From positions 13,101,580 through 13,165,579 of the forward strand of contig NC_091104.1 of NCBI RefSeq assembly GCF_024713975.1: a stretch of 64,000 nucleotides of DNA, given 5' to 3'. The translations under genes were made by a program, and so were the position numbers. The first letter of the stretch is position 1. Each line of letters starts with the position of its first letter. Of the stretch, positions 13,585 to 32,200 are shown in pieces. Under the pieces are notes generated by a model. It was given only the letters and a program-made list of their open reading frames with translations. It was not told where the DNA came from and searched no databases. The stretch is from Paralichthys olivaceus. Lineage: Eukaryota; Chordata; Actinopteri; Pleuronectiformes; Paralichthyidae.

Positions 13585-13660
13585 GGACCACGTGACCAGC
13601 AGGCGCACAAAGCCTTATAACCGCTCACACACACACACACACACACACGCACGCACTCCT
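13585..13660 (+). promoter_or_regulatory. cnr1: Putative cnr1 core promoter
   Basis: A palindromic E-box CACGTG lies at 13589-13594 and a TATA-like TTATAA at 13615-13620. A CA-rich run at 13626-13648 follows. The leader downstream ends at a good splice donor (AAG|GTACGT at 13874), so transcription probably starts around 13640-13660. The TATA assignment is by eye. Confidence 0.45.
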
Positions 13661-13873
13661 TCACACACACACCGGCTGCCTGTCCGCTTCCTAGTTGACA
13701 CTGACAGTCTCTGGTTTGTCATCATCTGATGATTCCTCCTGAAAAGCATCTAAAAAACAACAAGTGTAGCTGCTGCATTTGAATTGGAGCCGCTGGGACT
13801 GGACACTGGTTCACTCCCACTTCAACAGCTTTTCCTCGCGTCGTGGATCGATGTTTGTACTGAGGGAATCAAG
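13650..13873 (+). other. cnr1: cnr1 noncoding exon 1 (5' UTR)
   Basis: The 3' end is fixed by the donor AAG|GTACGT at 13874. The matching acceptor is TTCTTCTTAG|ATG at 14576, just upstream of the coding exon. A 5' UTR exon separated by an intron from a single coding exon is the usual CB1 gene layout. The 5' end is approximate. Confidence 0.5.
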
Positions 13874-14576
13874 GTACGTTTCTTATTACTACTTTTCACT
13901 CAGTGTCTCCTTTTTATATTTTTCACTTCTGTTTTAATTTTGCGTCTTTTTCATTGGTTGTTGCTCCAGATTGTGCGTGCAGCTTTTAATTGAGGAACCA
14001 TGAAACCTGTTTTATTTGTATTTTAAACTTAAACATGTTTCGTCCTTCAGCTTTTTAATTGAGAAACAACACTGTTGTCTTCTTCAAAATTAAACATCTT
14101 GTTCCACCCCCCATCCCTTTAAAAACACTTAATTAATTCGTTAATATCATAATTAAATGGATCATTGGGCAGACTGTATGTACACTCTCTGTTTAGTTTC
14201 TCCCTTGATGCTTCATTATTCCAATGATTATTGAATTAAAAAAGTAATGACCTACTTTAATTAATAAGAAAGCCCTGGCTGTCCTACATACTTAATGCAG
14301 TGATTTCCCCTGAGGCTGCACAGGTTTGTCATCAACTGTTCACTTTCCCACTATTGTCTGGGATGCATCTGCTCTGGAGTCAGCTGGTTGATACACAGAT
14401 TCCCATCATGTCTGCCAGCAACAAATTCATTCTCCACCGTATTTATCATCCATAAATATTAATGGATCTCAAAGTAATCTGATTTATATATATTTAAATT
14501 TTAAATATATCTGGGTGTGTTTATTTTTGACTGAAGCCTTCATGGAAATATTTTTTGTTCATTTTTTTCTTCTTAG

Positions 14577-14627
14577 ATGTCCCGTTGCTCGGCTCTAATG
14601 CGGTTTGACCACACACGTCTCCACTGA
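14577..14627 (+). other. Upstream ORF in the cnr1 leader
   Basis: The first three bases of the cnr1 coding exon are ATG, opening a 16-codon frame with a second in-frame ATG at 14598 that ends TGA at 14625-14627. The cnr1 start at 14653 follows 25 nt later in another frame. If the acceptor at 14576 is used, this uORF is in every mRNA made from that exon. Confidence 0.5.
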
Positions 14628-14652
14628 GCATCTCTGCAGCTACAAACCAGTC

Positions 14653-16083
14653 ATGAAGTTGGCTTTGCACAGGATAGCAGGCACCACCATGAGCACGTTA
14701 ACAACAGGTGTCCAGTATCTCGGCTCCAACGACGCCAGCTATGACGACCCCTCCCTTGACTCGACCCTGATCAAGAGCAAGTTCCACTTTGAGAAACCTC
14801 AACCCGCCTCCATCGGCCACTCGCTCTCTGGACTTGTCTCTGGAAATAAGGAGGTCCTCTACAGAGGTCTCTCTGCCATCTTCCCCACCAACGTATCAGA
14901 CCTTTTACCTGCTAATGGCACGTCTGTGGATAGCGGTGGAGCGGCACAGTGTGGAGAGGACTTTGCCGATAACATGGAGTGCTTTATGATTTTGACTCCT
15001 GGTCAGCAGCTCGCTGTCGCCATCTTGGCACTCACCCTGGGCACGTTCACGGTGCTGGAGAACCTCATGGTGCTGTGCGTGATCCTGCACTCTCAGACGC
15101 TCCGGTCGCGGCCTTCATACCACTTCATAGCCAGTCTGGCTGTGGCTGATCTGATCGGAAGCATCATTTTTGTCTACAGCTTCCTGGATTTCCATGTGCT
15201 CCACAGGAAGGACAGCCCCAATATCTTCCTCTTCAAGCTGGCAGGGGTCATCGCCTCCTTCACCGCCTCTGTAGGAAGTTTGTTTCTCACCGCAATCGAC
15301 CGATACATTTCCATCCACAGGCCCATGTCGTACAAGCGCATTGTCACAAAGACTAAAGCAATCGTTGCCTTCAGTATGATGTGGATGATCTCCATTGTCA
15401 TCTCGCTGCTGCCGCTGCTGGGCTGGAACTGCAAGCGTCTCAACTCCGTCTGCTCTCACATCTTCCCTCTCATCGACAAGAAGTACCTTATGTTCTGGAT
15501 CAGCATGACGACCATCTTGGTGCTGTTCATCATCTACGCCTACATGTTCATCCTCTGGAAGTCCCACCACCACGCTGTCCGCATGCTGAGCCGCAGCTCT
15601 CAGAGGAGTGTGATTGTCTACACCGCGGAGGGGACGAAAGTTCAGACAATGAGGCCCGAGCAAGCCCGCATGGACCTCCGCCTGGCCAAAACCCTGGTTC
15701 TTATCCTGGTGGCCCTCATCATCTGCTGGGGCCCGCTGCTCACCATCATGGTCTACGACCTCTTTGGGAAGGTGAACGACTTCATCAAGACCGTGTTTGC
15801 CTTTTGCAGCATGCTGTGCCTGCTCAACTCCACCATCAACCCTGTAATCTACGCCATGAGGAGCAAGGACCTGCGCAGGGCCTTCCTCAACATCTGCCAT
15901 ATGTGCTGGGGAGCGACGCAGCCCCTGGACAACAGCGCTGAGAGCGACTGGAACAGCAGGAGCATGAGAGGCACAGCAGGCGGGGCGGGGAAAGATGGAG
16001 CCGGCTGTGGAAACACCCAAGTGAAAGTAGCCCGGGTTACTGTTTCTGGAGTGACGGAGGCTCACACTGCAGAGGCTGTTTGA
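14653..16083 (+). CDS. cnr1: Cannabinoid receptor type 1 (CB1), class A GPCR
   Basis: A 476-aa seven-helix receptor for endocannabinoids. In vertebrates it couples mainly to Gi/o at presynaptic membranes and dampens transmitter release. The start at [12 protein letters not shown] is the first in-frame ATG after an upstream stop, and it aligns with the human start MKSILDGLADTT. Visible hallmarks: the long extracellular N-terminus with NVS and NGT glycosylation sites; helix 1 from about residue 119; a D-R-Y motif at 216-218; the CWGP motif of helix 6 at 358-361; NPVIY of helix 7 at 396-400; and a cytoplasmic tail ending TAEAV. Numbering runs about three residues ahead of human CB1 (472 aa). All coding sequence is in one exon, as in other CB1 genes. 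Some fish have two CB1 genes, and I cannot tell from this window which copy this is. A polyadenylation-like AATAAA sits at 16117-16122, but CB1 3' UTRs are usually long. Confidence 0.97.
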   Translation: MKLALHRIAGTTMSTLTTGVQYLGSNDASYDDPSLDSTLIKSKFHFEKPQPASIGHSLSGLVSGNKEVLYRGLSAIFPTNVSDLLPANGTSVDSGGAAQCGEDFADNMECFMILTPGQQLAVAILALTLGTFTVLENLMVLCVILHSQTLRSRPSYHFIASLAVADLIGSIIFVYSFLDFHVLHRKDSPNIFLFKLAGVIASFTASVGSLFLTAIDRYISIHRPMSYKRIVTKTKAIVAFSMMWMISIVISLLPLLGWNCKRLNSVCSHIFPLIDKKYLMFWISMTTILVLFIIYAYMFILWKSHHHAVRMLSRSSQRSVIVYTAEGTKVQTMRPEQARMDLRLAKTLVLILVALIICWGPLLTIMVYDLFGKVNDFIKTVFAFCSMLCLLNSTINPVIYAMRSKDLRRAFLNICHMCWGATQPLDNSAESDWNSRSMRGTAGGAGKDGAGCGNTQVKVARVTVSGVTEAHTAEAV

Positions 16084-16139
16084 GAGACGAGCTGCTCTGC
16101 TCTGCTACAAGTGTGAAATAAAGATGGTGTAGAACAGCC

Positions 16140-16993
16140 CCGACCCTCTAGTGCACTCTCTGTGACTGTGAAATGTGCCAAAACATGAGAAACAGACTTG
16201 TTATCGCTTTAAATCTGTGATATTAACACAAAACTGTTTTCCTCTGTCGTTACTACTGAGACGTGGTTTGTTAGGTCGCACAAGACTGAGAAAAAAAGGC
16301 CAACTTGATTATTTCATTCAGGAAATAATACAATCGTATTCCCAACTACTATGTCCAACAACATGTTCTGTAATGTTTAATGTAGTTTGACTTTCTTTTT
16401 ACAGATTTCAGCTTAAAGGTAGAATTTGTAATTTAATTTTTGTACTTTAGGTTTTTTCACATTCTATCACACTAATATTGTGGCAGTAATGCAAACAGAA
16501 ACTGTGTCAGCCGTCATGCAACGATAGCTTGTAAGTAAGATTAGCATCCCATTAGTGATTTGAAATCAGCTACTGATGATTTTGTAAAACCATGATATTG
16601 TGAAATCTAGCATTCTATTGAGTTTTACTTTAGTTTTTCTTTACTGTGCTTAGCAAAGCAAAAATATTGAGTCATACTGAAACCTAAATGTCTTTTTGAT
16701 CAAATCAGAACTTCAGTGACTTGGGAATGTTACATAGCTGCTTATTACTCGTGCTTATAATACAGTTAGCATTTTGTGTGAAGCTTCACTGCCATGTTCT
16801 TGTGAGGTGTCCATTGTGCCACTGTGTTCCTTAAAGGTGTGTATAAGCCAAAACATGAGTTCCACGAATATATGACATTTGTCTATTTTTGTCGTAAGTG
16901 TTTTCAGCATTCCTGGTTCTTTTCATTAAAAAATGTGAAAAATGACAAACCCACACAAAACCGCCTGCAGCTGATTTTATTGATAAGATAAGA

Positions 16994-17025
<32 letters not shown>

Positions 17026-17800
17026 ACCCCTCGTCAACGGCTCTGGTTTTACTGATGGGACATGAGTTATGAGTAATTCAGTGAAGGGGGACAATGCAGC
17101 AACATTAAATTTGACAAATGAATGGTTTCACAACAATGAAGCTAAATTAAAGTGAGCGTATTTTCGGTTGTATTTATATTGCTTGAGGGGAGTTAAGAGC
17201 ATGAAGCCAAGCTATATGCACTTTGTCCACATGTTTTTATTCTGAGATCATTTTAAGCACATTTTAAAACATATATTGACAAAGGAACGTCATTTTGTAT
17301 AATGTAGAAGGAAAATCATTTTTGGGGGGGTTTATATATTTCTTGTGGTGACATTATTTTGTGTCATATAAATATAAGTTGAAATATAAGTATATTGAGT
17401 TTTCTCAACATTGAGGCAAAATTAAAATGAACATGATTTGTTTAAGGTTATATATTTCTTGAGGTGAGGTATGAGCAGGATGTTGCTGAGACTTTTTGTT
17501 CAAACCACATTTTTTTGTTCTTACGTCATTTCAGCCTTGAAAATATTTTTTAGTGCAACAACTTTACATAACTGTCATAGAAATATAGATATCACTAGTT
17601 TATCTGTATTATATGTGTGACACTGCCCTCCTGTGGGGACAAGAACACATTATCATTATTATTATTGATTCATTATTCTCAATGTATTGATCCTGCTGGT
17701 GGCAAATAATATCAATGGTTGTAAATTAAATTAATTAATTCAATCTAAACTGTGAACTTCATATTTTCTACGACGTCAAACTTTAATTCCCCTCGACTGT
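16140..17800. other. cnr1 3' flank / intergenic to akirin2
   Basis: AT-rich sequence without exons. Part of it is probably cnr1 3' UTR. It contains a (TG)n run at 16994-17019 and a short TTAATTAATTAAT stretch near 17730. Confidence 0.5.
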
Positions 17801-17810
17801 CTCGCTGTGG

Positions 17811-17850
17811 GACCCAGTATGCATTGCGGTGGGTTTCACACGTGACGTCA
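17811..17850 (+). promoter_or_regulatory. akirin2: akirin2 promoter elements: ZNF143-like site and CRE
   Basis: CCCAGTATGCATTGCG at 17813-17828 resembles the ZNF143/SBS consensus (CCCA..ATGCATTGCG). A full palindromic CRE, TGACGTCA, lies at 17843-17850. Both are typical of CpG-rich housekeeping promoters. They precede a probable 5' UTR exon ending at a strong donor (CAG|GTAAGA at 18061). Confidence 0.5.
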
Positions 17851-18428
17851 CAGAGCGGAGAAGCCGACAGCCCCGTATGAAAAACAAGCAGCAGGAGTTG
17901 TGTTAGCTAGCCCCGCTATCTCTAGCTAGCTCCGCTATCTAACAGCGAACTGTCGGCCCGCAGCTGGCGGCTCGTCGCTGCAACTTTTGGAACGCAACTT
18001 TCACAACAACCCGAGGGGTCGGCCGCTGTGGAACGGAATAGTTTCTCCCTCCAGCGACAGGTAAGAAGCGGCTTTATTTACAAACGTGCAGCGCAGCGCA
18101 GGGTCCGAGCGGCGGCGGCCAGAGCTAACGTTAGCTTTGTTTTCTTTTTGATTGTTGGCTAGCGAGCGCGGCTAGCGTTAGCCTGCTAGCAGACATCTAA
18201 AGCCTCAGCTGCGCAGTATTCCTGGCGTGTGCTCCTCCGCGGAACGATCTGACCCCAGCGGGACAATTCGCGTCGGAACCGGCTCAACACATTAAAAAGG
18301 AGCCGCGACTAACAGCTCTGTGCGATCACCCGTGTTGTCACTTCATTATTGTCTTGTTTCGGTATTTTTGCACCCCCCTTTCCTCTCCCTCCTCCTCCTC
18401 CTCCTCCTCCCTTTAACAAACTAAAGTC

Positions 18429-20192
18429 ATGGCGTGTGGAGCCACCCTGAAGAGGACCATGGATTTCGACCCACTGATGAGTCCCGCTTCACCCAAACGA
18501 CGAAGATGCATCCCCGTGGCCCCGTCGTCCTCGTCCCCTAGGAAGTATCTTAGCATGGAGCCCTCGCCATTTGGGGAGTCATCGTCCAGACTTAGTGCAG
18601 GTATGGTGTTGGCCTGCTGGCTGAAAGGCTTTAGCAACATGTTGAGCCTCACTACCACTAACCAGAAGACAGCTATGCTTCCCTGTGATAATGTGAATCC
18701 TTTATTGTCTTCACTGATGCACTTATTGTGTTGATTGTGTTCGTTTGTCCTTCCAGAACAAATCCTCAACAGCATCAAGCAGGAGTACAAACGCATTCAA
18801 AAGAGGAAGCATCTAGATGGAGGCTACCAACAGTCAGAGTGCTGCTATTCTCCAGAGTCCCCACCCCAGTCGTCTACTATGAATGTTTCCAGCATGCCAG
18901 GTTAGCAGGTTAAACACCATGCCTATAGCTGACACTGTTACTGTGACACGTAATGACTTGATCACAAACGCTACACACTCACAGTGATTCTCAGGGTCTT
19001 TGCTCGATTTGTGCAGGAACGTCCTCCGGAGGTGTTTCTCCCACTAGAAAAGAACAGCCGTTATTCACCCTCAGACAAGTTGGAATGATCTGTGAACGCC
19101 TGCTGAAAGAAAGGGAAGAGAAGGTGCGGGAAGAATACGAGGAGACCATGACCTCGAAACTGGCAGGTTTGTATGTTCAGAGTAAGAAAACATTCATCAG
19201 AGAAACCCAGTTACAAGGTAACACACTTAGTTTTACTTCCTCATAGTTAAATTAGAGGATGTTAATAAGGTTTTTCATGAAGACAATTAATAACTGAAGC
19301 ACTTCCTCTGTCTCCTACACCTGATAGTGATCGGGAACGAGGGTTCATTTAATTTATATTGTAGTCACAAATGTAAGTAAACTAAGTTCATTATATAATC
19401 TATTTAAAATGATGACTATAACGTCACCAAAATCCATATTCATATGTTAAACTAGTGACTGTAAACTGTCTGATAGGTTGTCAAAATATAAACGTCTGAA
19501 ATCTAGACATTCTCTCAATGTGTTGTAGTAACAAGCAAATATGGATGTAATGTGATAGTGTATGTTATGGATCAAGTCACTAATGCCGGTAAACTAAATT
19601 CATTCCTTTATTGGAAACAACGATAATATCTAAGTTTTCAAAGTGTATTTCTTAAACAGATTGCCTGACAGTTTGATAAAAACCCAAAAGCTGTAAAATC
19701 AAAATATTCTGTCGATATTCTCTTTAACAAGCAAATATTTCGTTTTCATTATAAAAGTCTATGAATCTATGAAAATTGTCTTCCTGTTCGTGGCCTTATA
19801 AATCTTTTTTCAAATTAGGATGGATTAAGAGTCATTGGTGAACTGGGCTGTTGTTTTTAAATTAGTTTCTGAGAACATTTTAAGATTGAACACGATTCAA
19901 TGATGGAAGTTGCGTTTAAGTCTTAACATGTTGATTTCCTGTGATTTTCAGAACAATATGACACCTTTGTGAAGTTCACACATGATCAGTTAATGCGACG
20001 ATTCGGGGAGCAACCTGCGAGCTGTGAGTTATTTTCATTACGTCAGAGTTTGACAGGCTCGTGTTTCGTGTAATGACTAAACGTGACAAAGCATCAGGTC
20101 TCAGTGTGAGCTCCGTCTCTTTGAAGTTTAAAAGTAACAAATGTGGTTTTTCTGTTTTTGTCTCATCTCCCTCCGCTCCAGATGTTTCCTGA
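18429..20192 (+). CDS. akirin2: Akirin-2, nuclear cofactor
   Basis: A 182-aa nuclear protein. The family bridges transcription factors such as NF-kB to SWI/SNF chromatin remodelling, and in mammals akirin-2 also guides nuclear import of proteasomes. Coding exons: 18429-18600, 18757-18900, 19017-19166, 19952-20023 and 20182-20192, all GT-AG, 549 nt in total. The N-terminus [20 protein letters not shown] and the nuclear localisation signal SPKRRRCIP are nearly identical to human. The C-terminal half, with [20 protein letters not shown] and a KVREEYEE helix, ends in PASYVS as in human AKIRIN2. The protein is about 20 residues shorter than human (203 aa) because the Ala/Ser-rich linker after the NLS is reduced. 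A 5' UTR intron (donor 18061, acceptor near 18426) is possible. The 3' UTR probably ends after AATAAA at 20775-20780. The gene converges on orc3. Confidence 0.96.
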
Positions 20193-20774
20193 GTGGGACA
20201 CAGAAAAGTCTGCAAGACGGCCTCCTCTTGCTGCAAGCTGTCATGTGATATTTCAAGAAAGAAAGAAAAAAATGCTCATCATTGTAAGAGATTCAGTTTA
20301 GCTAGTTTAAATCAAACTTTTCTTACTGTGCCATATTTCTGTCTTTGGGCAAAGGTTTATATGAAGCTGTTGTCAGTTGTTACCACTCTGTTGTAAGCAA
20401 CTAGGTCCTAATGTAAATGAATGGACCCTATCTCTACCAGTGGCCTATGTTCCTCCTGCTGTACGTATCTACAGTTATCTCACTTTTGTAATGATTCCCA
20501 GCATTCCAGGCTTTGTCACTTGTTTCTCTTTGTTACATGTAAATACGATAAAGCAGCGCAGAGTTTAAAACAAGGTTTGCTGGTCAATCTGAAAGGAAGT
20601 GGAAGAAACGCGACTGAACAGGGAGAATGTTTGCAGTTCGTCCTCTGTTCATCGCTTTTTAAATTGAGAATAACGTGGGCAAATTTTTTTTCTCTCCCTA
20701 CCAGTGTTTTATTTATTTTGACATTTGTTTTGCTGGTATCATTTTGAAACCAATGTACTTATTGGGAAAAAAAC

Positions 20775-20780
20775 AATAAA
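20775..20780 (+). terminator. akirin2: akirin2 polyadenylation signal
   Basis: Canonical AATAAA about 580 nt after the stop codon, in an A-rich context. No competing canonical signal is obvious between it and the stop. Confidence 0.6.
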
Positions 20781-20799
20781 TCTTTTAAGAGTTCAGAAT

Positions 20800-21745
20800 C
20801 ATAGTGGTGCATGATCAATACCTGAAATGGTTTTATTTCTTTGTAAGGTGCTTTCACAACCAAGCTTCTCCTTAGGATGGTACTTGTTAAAGCTCGTCCC
20901 CTCATGTAATCTGTTACCACTGAACTGTAGGAAAACTTTTCCCGATTGCAATGATCAGTTTTCCAATTAACTGTAGACTTTGCACATGTATTCAAGCTGC
21001 ACCTCCTATAGAATAAGGGAAATGCTGAATTCAGATTTCCTCCAGTATGATGGAGTATAACAGCCACTTAAAGGGGGAAAACTGGGATTTAGAGGTTGGT
21101 ATTTTGTGAAAATAAAATTGTAATACTGTAAGATATAACATTATAAAAAAGTAACCATTTTATAGAGGGACCATCAGATCAGTCTGTTGCCTGCATCAAA
21201 ATGAGGAACTTGAAGCATAAGTTATTCTTAAGTATAAGTTTGACAAATAACAAAATACTTAATCTTTTGACTCATCAGCACATTAGCAGAAATAGGACTC
21301 TACAAATGCTGTCTAGACTTTGTCTAGTCTGTAGAAAGAACCACAATGACTTGGAGGAAATTGCATCCTTTGCTGAGGAAATGTTTGGTGGTGGTTGACC
21401 GAGGTTGGCGTTGGTTATTCAAAAGTAGTTTCTCAAGAAACTATGAAATCAGGAATAATTAGAATCCAGGGGTGGAACGCCTGTGAGCACGAGTTCAGCT
21501 TATTTCCTGAAAGTAATATGTAATGTGTAACATGTAACGTTACGACTATGTTCTCGGAATGTCCGAATTCCTTTTTCTTAATACGGCGACCTACTTCCAG
21601 ACACCTCAAGTAAGATGGAACTATATTCCCTTCTTTTGGACACAGAATATAAGATCTGAATCCTAAGATATAAAAGGAGCATTTAGTTAGAGGTTATTTC
21701 TCCCAAAGTTATAAATACAAATATTCATAGACATTCACCACATAT
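20800..21745. other. Convergent intergenic gap between akirin2 and orc3
   Basis: About 950 bp between the 3' ends of two convergent genes. The frames here are short and resemble no protein, and I see no RNA gene. Confidence 0.55.
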
Positions 21746-21747
21746 CT

Positions 21748-21753
21748 TTTATT
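21748..21753 (-). terminator. orc3: orc3 polyadenylation signal
   Basis: TTTATT on the + strand reads AATAAA on the - strand, about 107 nt after the orc3 stop codon. This gives a short 3' UTR. Confidence 0.6.
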
Positions 21754-21859
21754 ATCAGAAAAAAAACATTATGAAAGACGGATCCAACTCCCACTTGATA
21801 AGAGCTCGAGCAAACAGAAACAGCATCCACAGACGCTCAGGACTTTTCTTTCAGAGTGG

Positions 21860-27917
<6,058 letters not shown>

Positions 27918-27999
27918 GTCACTTTGAAATCAGAGCTCGACGCTGGAAGATCACGAGGAAACAAAATGTTGATTTAAAATGACGGCAGCTGCCACTTCC

Positions 28000-28025
28000 C
28001 GCCAACGTGACGTCACCGGAAGAGG
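28000..28025 (-). promoter_or_regulatory. orc3: orc3 promoter: CRE next to an ETS-type site
   Basis: TGACGTCA at 28008-28015 directly abuts CCGGAAG at 28017-28023, an ETS core. The pair lies about 90 bp upstream of the orc3 start codon, a usual distance for a TATA-less housekeeping promoter. Confidence 0.5.
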
Positions 28026-28029
28026 CTGT

Positions 28030-28840
28030 GTTCAGCTGCGAACGGCTGCTGCGGTGTGTTCATAAGTTTGACTTCATCACAGATTGTTTTTATCGCTCGT
28101 GATAAAGTAAATTTAATGTTATAGCCATGTTAAACAGTATAACCTGACACGTGACTTTGAGCTTAATGTTTATTATAAGTAGAATCTCTTTACTTTTAGA
28201 AGCTGTAGTTTTTGTTTTGCTGATCTTGAACACCCTCCACTCATTCATATCCATAGATGATCCAAAAAATGTAAAGATGATGCTCCCACATACCTGTAAT
28301 ATATTTATATTAATATAAAACATATTTTAAAAAGCTTCATCGTTTTATTTCATTGTATTAAGTGCAATTTGTACAGACGAAATGTTTTTGTTGGTATTTA
28401 TTTAGCAGCATCTGTCAACATTTCATTCTAATGCACTGTATATTATATCTGAGGTCTCATGAAACACGCAAGGAAAAACAGACCTGTCAGTATTTTATTT
28501 AGTTCTCTTAAAGTTTATTGAGATAAATATTTATTATACAACTTTATTGTAGTTTGCTGTGTATAAGTGAATTATGCACTTAATATGCATAATTAAGAGT
28601 AGTAAATGTGTGCTTTGTGTAAAAAAACTCTGCAGACATGGTAATTGTAAGATTTCTCATATGCCCTGCCAGAAATTTAGCAATGATCCATTTTTAAACA
28701 ATCATATAAGAGGGACAGTGTATTAATGTAAGTATCCTGATGTAATGTAATATTTTGTAATCTATGTCTGTAGGACATCAGAAAAAAATATTTGCTGACA
28801 ATATTTTACAAAAAGAAAAAGTAACATTTTAAAAAGTAAC
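28030..28840. other. Gap between orc3 promoter and znf292 3' end
   Basis: AT-rich sequence with no exons. Five genes that separate ORC3 from ZNF292 in human (RARS2, SLC35A1, CFAP206, SMIM8, GJB7) leave no visible trace here. Confidence 0.55.
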
Positions 28841-28842
28841 AT

Positions 28843-28848
28843 TTTATT
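28843..28848 (-). terminator. znf292: znf292 polyadenylation signal
   Basis: TTTATT on the + strand, AATAAA on the - strand, about 400 nt after the znf292 stop. Confidence 0.5.
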
Positions 28849-29250
28849 GAACACTTTGTGGAAGACATGTAAATATTACAGATAGGTCTACTAGTGTTGA
28901 AAAAGGATAAAATAAATACAAACAGAACTTGAAATCCCATAGGGATATATAAAAACATAGTTTTTCTTTAAAAGTCTCCATTTAGCAAAAGAAAAAAAAA
29001 CATCTTCAGTACTAAGCATAAATACAAACAAGTTTCTAAAATCTATGCCCTAAAGATTACCTGGTTATTATATCTAACATACATACTTAAAATCATCCAA
29101 GACATTTTTTCTTTAAGTACAAAATAGGCCGTCTCGTTGTAATCTGTGACCATGAGTGTGAACAACTGGAAATCTGGTGCATTAACAAATCATTCTGCAG
29201 CATAACTTCTCAAATCCTGAGTGAGATTGAGTTGAGAACAAAGTACCGGG

Positions 29251-32200
29251 CTATGATCCACTGTAAAGCCACTTTTTAATCATGACCATGGGCTTCATGT
29301 CTTGTAGCTGCTTTAGCAAAAGATCAGCACCGTCTGAAAATGTTTTATCCATGACTATCTTGACATTGTTTACGGATTTTAGATTTAGTGGATTTCTGAA
29401 GTCTACGAGATTTTCACAGCCTCTAAATTCATCAGTTATTCTACTCTTCATTGCAGATCTCTGTTTGTGAGTTTGCTGTCTTTTGGACGGCAGCTCGGCA
29501 CCAGGTTTGTCACTTGATTTCCGTTTGGAAGAGTGGGTTGACTCTGAAGTTTCCAAGAACTTAAGGAAGGAGTCCTCAAGTCCTAAAGGCTTGAAAGACC
29601 CTGACATAACCACATCGTCATGTTGTTCTTGGGCTGTGGGGGTACCAGGATTTGAGTTCTCTCTTGAACTGTTAACAGTCAAACGATTCCTAAGGGTCTG
29701 CATCCTCTCCGGACAGGCTGGTGTTGGACGTGCAGGTTTTCTGGGACGGCCTCTTTTCGCTCCGCCTTCTGTCCCAGTGGAAGCTTGAGATTCTGCACTA
29801 TCGTCGTTGGAAAGCTTGCTGTCTTCTTGGCTTGATCTGTCCACCAGCTCATCTGTTTTCTCGTCACTGGGCTTTTCCGCCTCTTCTGGCTCCGTCTCCT
29901 CAGAGGACGAACTTGATGCGCCCTCTGATTTATTTGCGTCTTTGAATCTGGCGCGTGAGTACTTTTTGCAGAAAATGAACTGACTCCTCTGGTCTTCGAT
30001 GTATCTCTCTGTGAGGCCATGAGTGGTGTAATGCTTAAATATATTCCTCTCCGCCCGCTCAACTGCATCACAGCCTATGATCATGCACGGGTACTGCAGC
30101 GCGGACTTCTTGGTGCACATAGCTGATGCCTCCTCGTGTGATTTTAGTGTTGGTTTACCGAAACTAGTCCAATGTTCAATGGACTTCCCTTCTTTCTTTT
30201 TAGAGTTTTTCTTCTTCATTTTGAATTTGTTTTCTACATTCTCTTTCCCATTAACCTCTGGGAAAAGACCTAATGATTTAGTCCTTCTTCCGTCACTTGT
30301 TTTGGGATCATAAACATATTCATGCTTTTTGATCAGGTGGCGGAGGAGGTTTGATTTTGTAGTGTAAATGCGATCGCATCCATCATATTCGCACCTGAAA
30401 GTTGGATCAACTGAGCCGCTCTCAGAGATGGCGATTTCCTTGTGGTAATTCTTAATGTGCTCGATGTACTTTTCCACAGAGGTGAAGGGCAGATCGCACT
30501 CTGGCCGGTCACAGTTAAAAGTCGCTATGGTCATGCTGGCCATCATGGCCGTAGCTTTGTCTCGGGTGAACTTGTGAAGTAAGAGGTAATGCTGCACTAA
30601 CCGTGTGATTCCCATGAACACCCTAGAGCAGTTTTTCACTTGACACCTGACTTCATTGTCTTTTCCTATGCTCGGACTGCTCTCTTGGCCATTGTCAACA
30701 CTGGTCTTTTCAGGCTCAGTCTCTGGTTTGGTGACGGGCAGCGATGCCTGATGCATGGCTCTGTAATGGAGAATCAGATTTTGCTGAATGGTGAACGCAG
30801 CGGTGCATCCTTCGTGGACACAGCGATATGGTCTATATGGACTGTACGCGTCTGTTGTCTCACACATTTTGAGGCTCAGCTTTTTCTGAAGTTTCTCTTT
30901 CCTCTGGGCTTCGTCCTTAGTTGGTGTGTTTTTGGAGCTGCTGGGTTTCTCTGGGGAGGAAGAGGCAGATGCAGTGGGAGAGCTGGACTTTGGCTCTCTC
31001 ACTTTGCTCAATGCTGGATCAAATTTTCCTCGCTGCTCCTTTGCTTTGCCAAGTGGACTGAGTTTCTCTTTTAAATTAGATTTATGTTTCACATCTGGAC
31101 TCTGGTTTACAGCGGCCACTTTAAGTTGCTCTGGGGTATGTTCAGGGACTGGTGCCACCTCGCTGAAGGATCCCTCGTTCAAATAGTCCTGAGGTGATGG
31201 CAGTCTTGTAACCGTTAACACATCAGGTGTGACGCCCTCTTTTACTGCAACTCCTGGTGAAGTGATGTGATGAACTTCAGGATAGTTTTCACTGTCTATT
31301 TGAGGTGCAATTGCAATGTCAAGCGGCTCCTGTTTAATAGCAGGTATTATGGGTGCAGACTGTGACGTGGAGCTGGTGTTGGCATCAGTGGTTGCGCAGC
31401 TACCTATGGCATCATCTTTGTTAATTCTAAATACACGCCTGTTTCGAGCACTGATCTTCAGCTTCTGCATTTCTGTCTTTGACAATCGATGGACTTTTTC
31501 ATAGTGAATTCTCAACCCTGTGGTTCTGGTGAACGTTTTGGGGCAAATCTGACAAGGGTACGGAGACAGTTTGGATGGTGTTCTTTTAAGTTCCTCTATC
31601 ATTTCATTTGAGTAATCGTGCATTTTACACAAGTGTTTGAATAGCGCCTCCTTTGTCATGAAGGAACACTCACAATCTTCCTGGTCACATTTAAAAGGTT
31701 TTGGCATCTTTTCAGGGGGCTTGTCATCACTTTTACTCAGGATTTTACTTTTTTCTCTGTCAGCGGCTTTGTCACAATGGCTGACTTTTTGCTCTGAGGA
31801 CAGTGCATTCCGCATCTTCTCTTGAGCAGCCTCAATCAAATCCAACCTTTGAAAGGCATGTGAGATTTCCATCAGGTGATCCTCTTGATAAGGTACAGCG
31901 AGGGCTGGATTAGTCATCTCTGCAGCCTTCTCTTGCTGGTTTTCAGGGGGGAAGGAGTTGGAGTACTCCATTATATTTGTAGTTTGGGGCTCCTGTTTCA
32001 ACACTATAGGTGAAGTCAAAGTTGTCAAGCTACAGGATTCCTGTGAGAAATCCCCATTGTTATATGTTGCTCCATTAGTGTCAGGGACATGCGGGTCATT
32101 GAGGAAATCAAGAAATGAAGTGGGCAGATCAGCCGTCAGGTCGATCTCATCTACGGGTCTGCACTGCGAGCGTTTCGACAGGTGACCTCCAAGAGATTTG

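Noticed and set aside
14605-14652. N-terminal extension of cnr1 from a TTG codon
   Set aside because: No ATG is available in the extension, and the ATG at 14653 aligns with the human CB1 start.
15115-16065. 316-codon open frame on the - strand
   Set aside because: It is antisense to the cnr1 coding exon. GC-rich third positions keep the opposite strand open, and the translation resembles no protein.
30640-31186. Long + frames opposite the znf292 last exon
   Set aside because: Antisense shadows of a 6-kb coding exon, with no start context, splice sites or recognisable domain.
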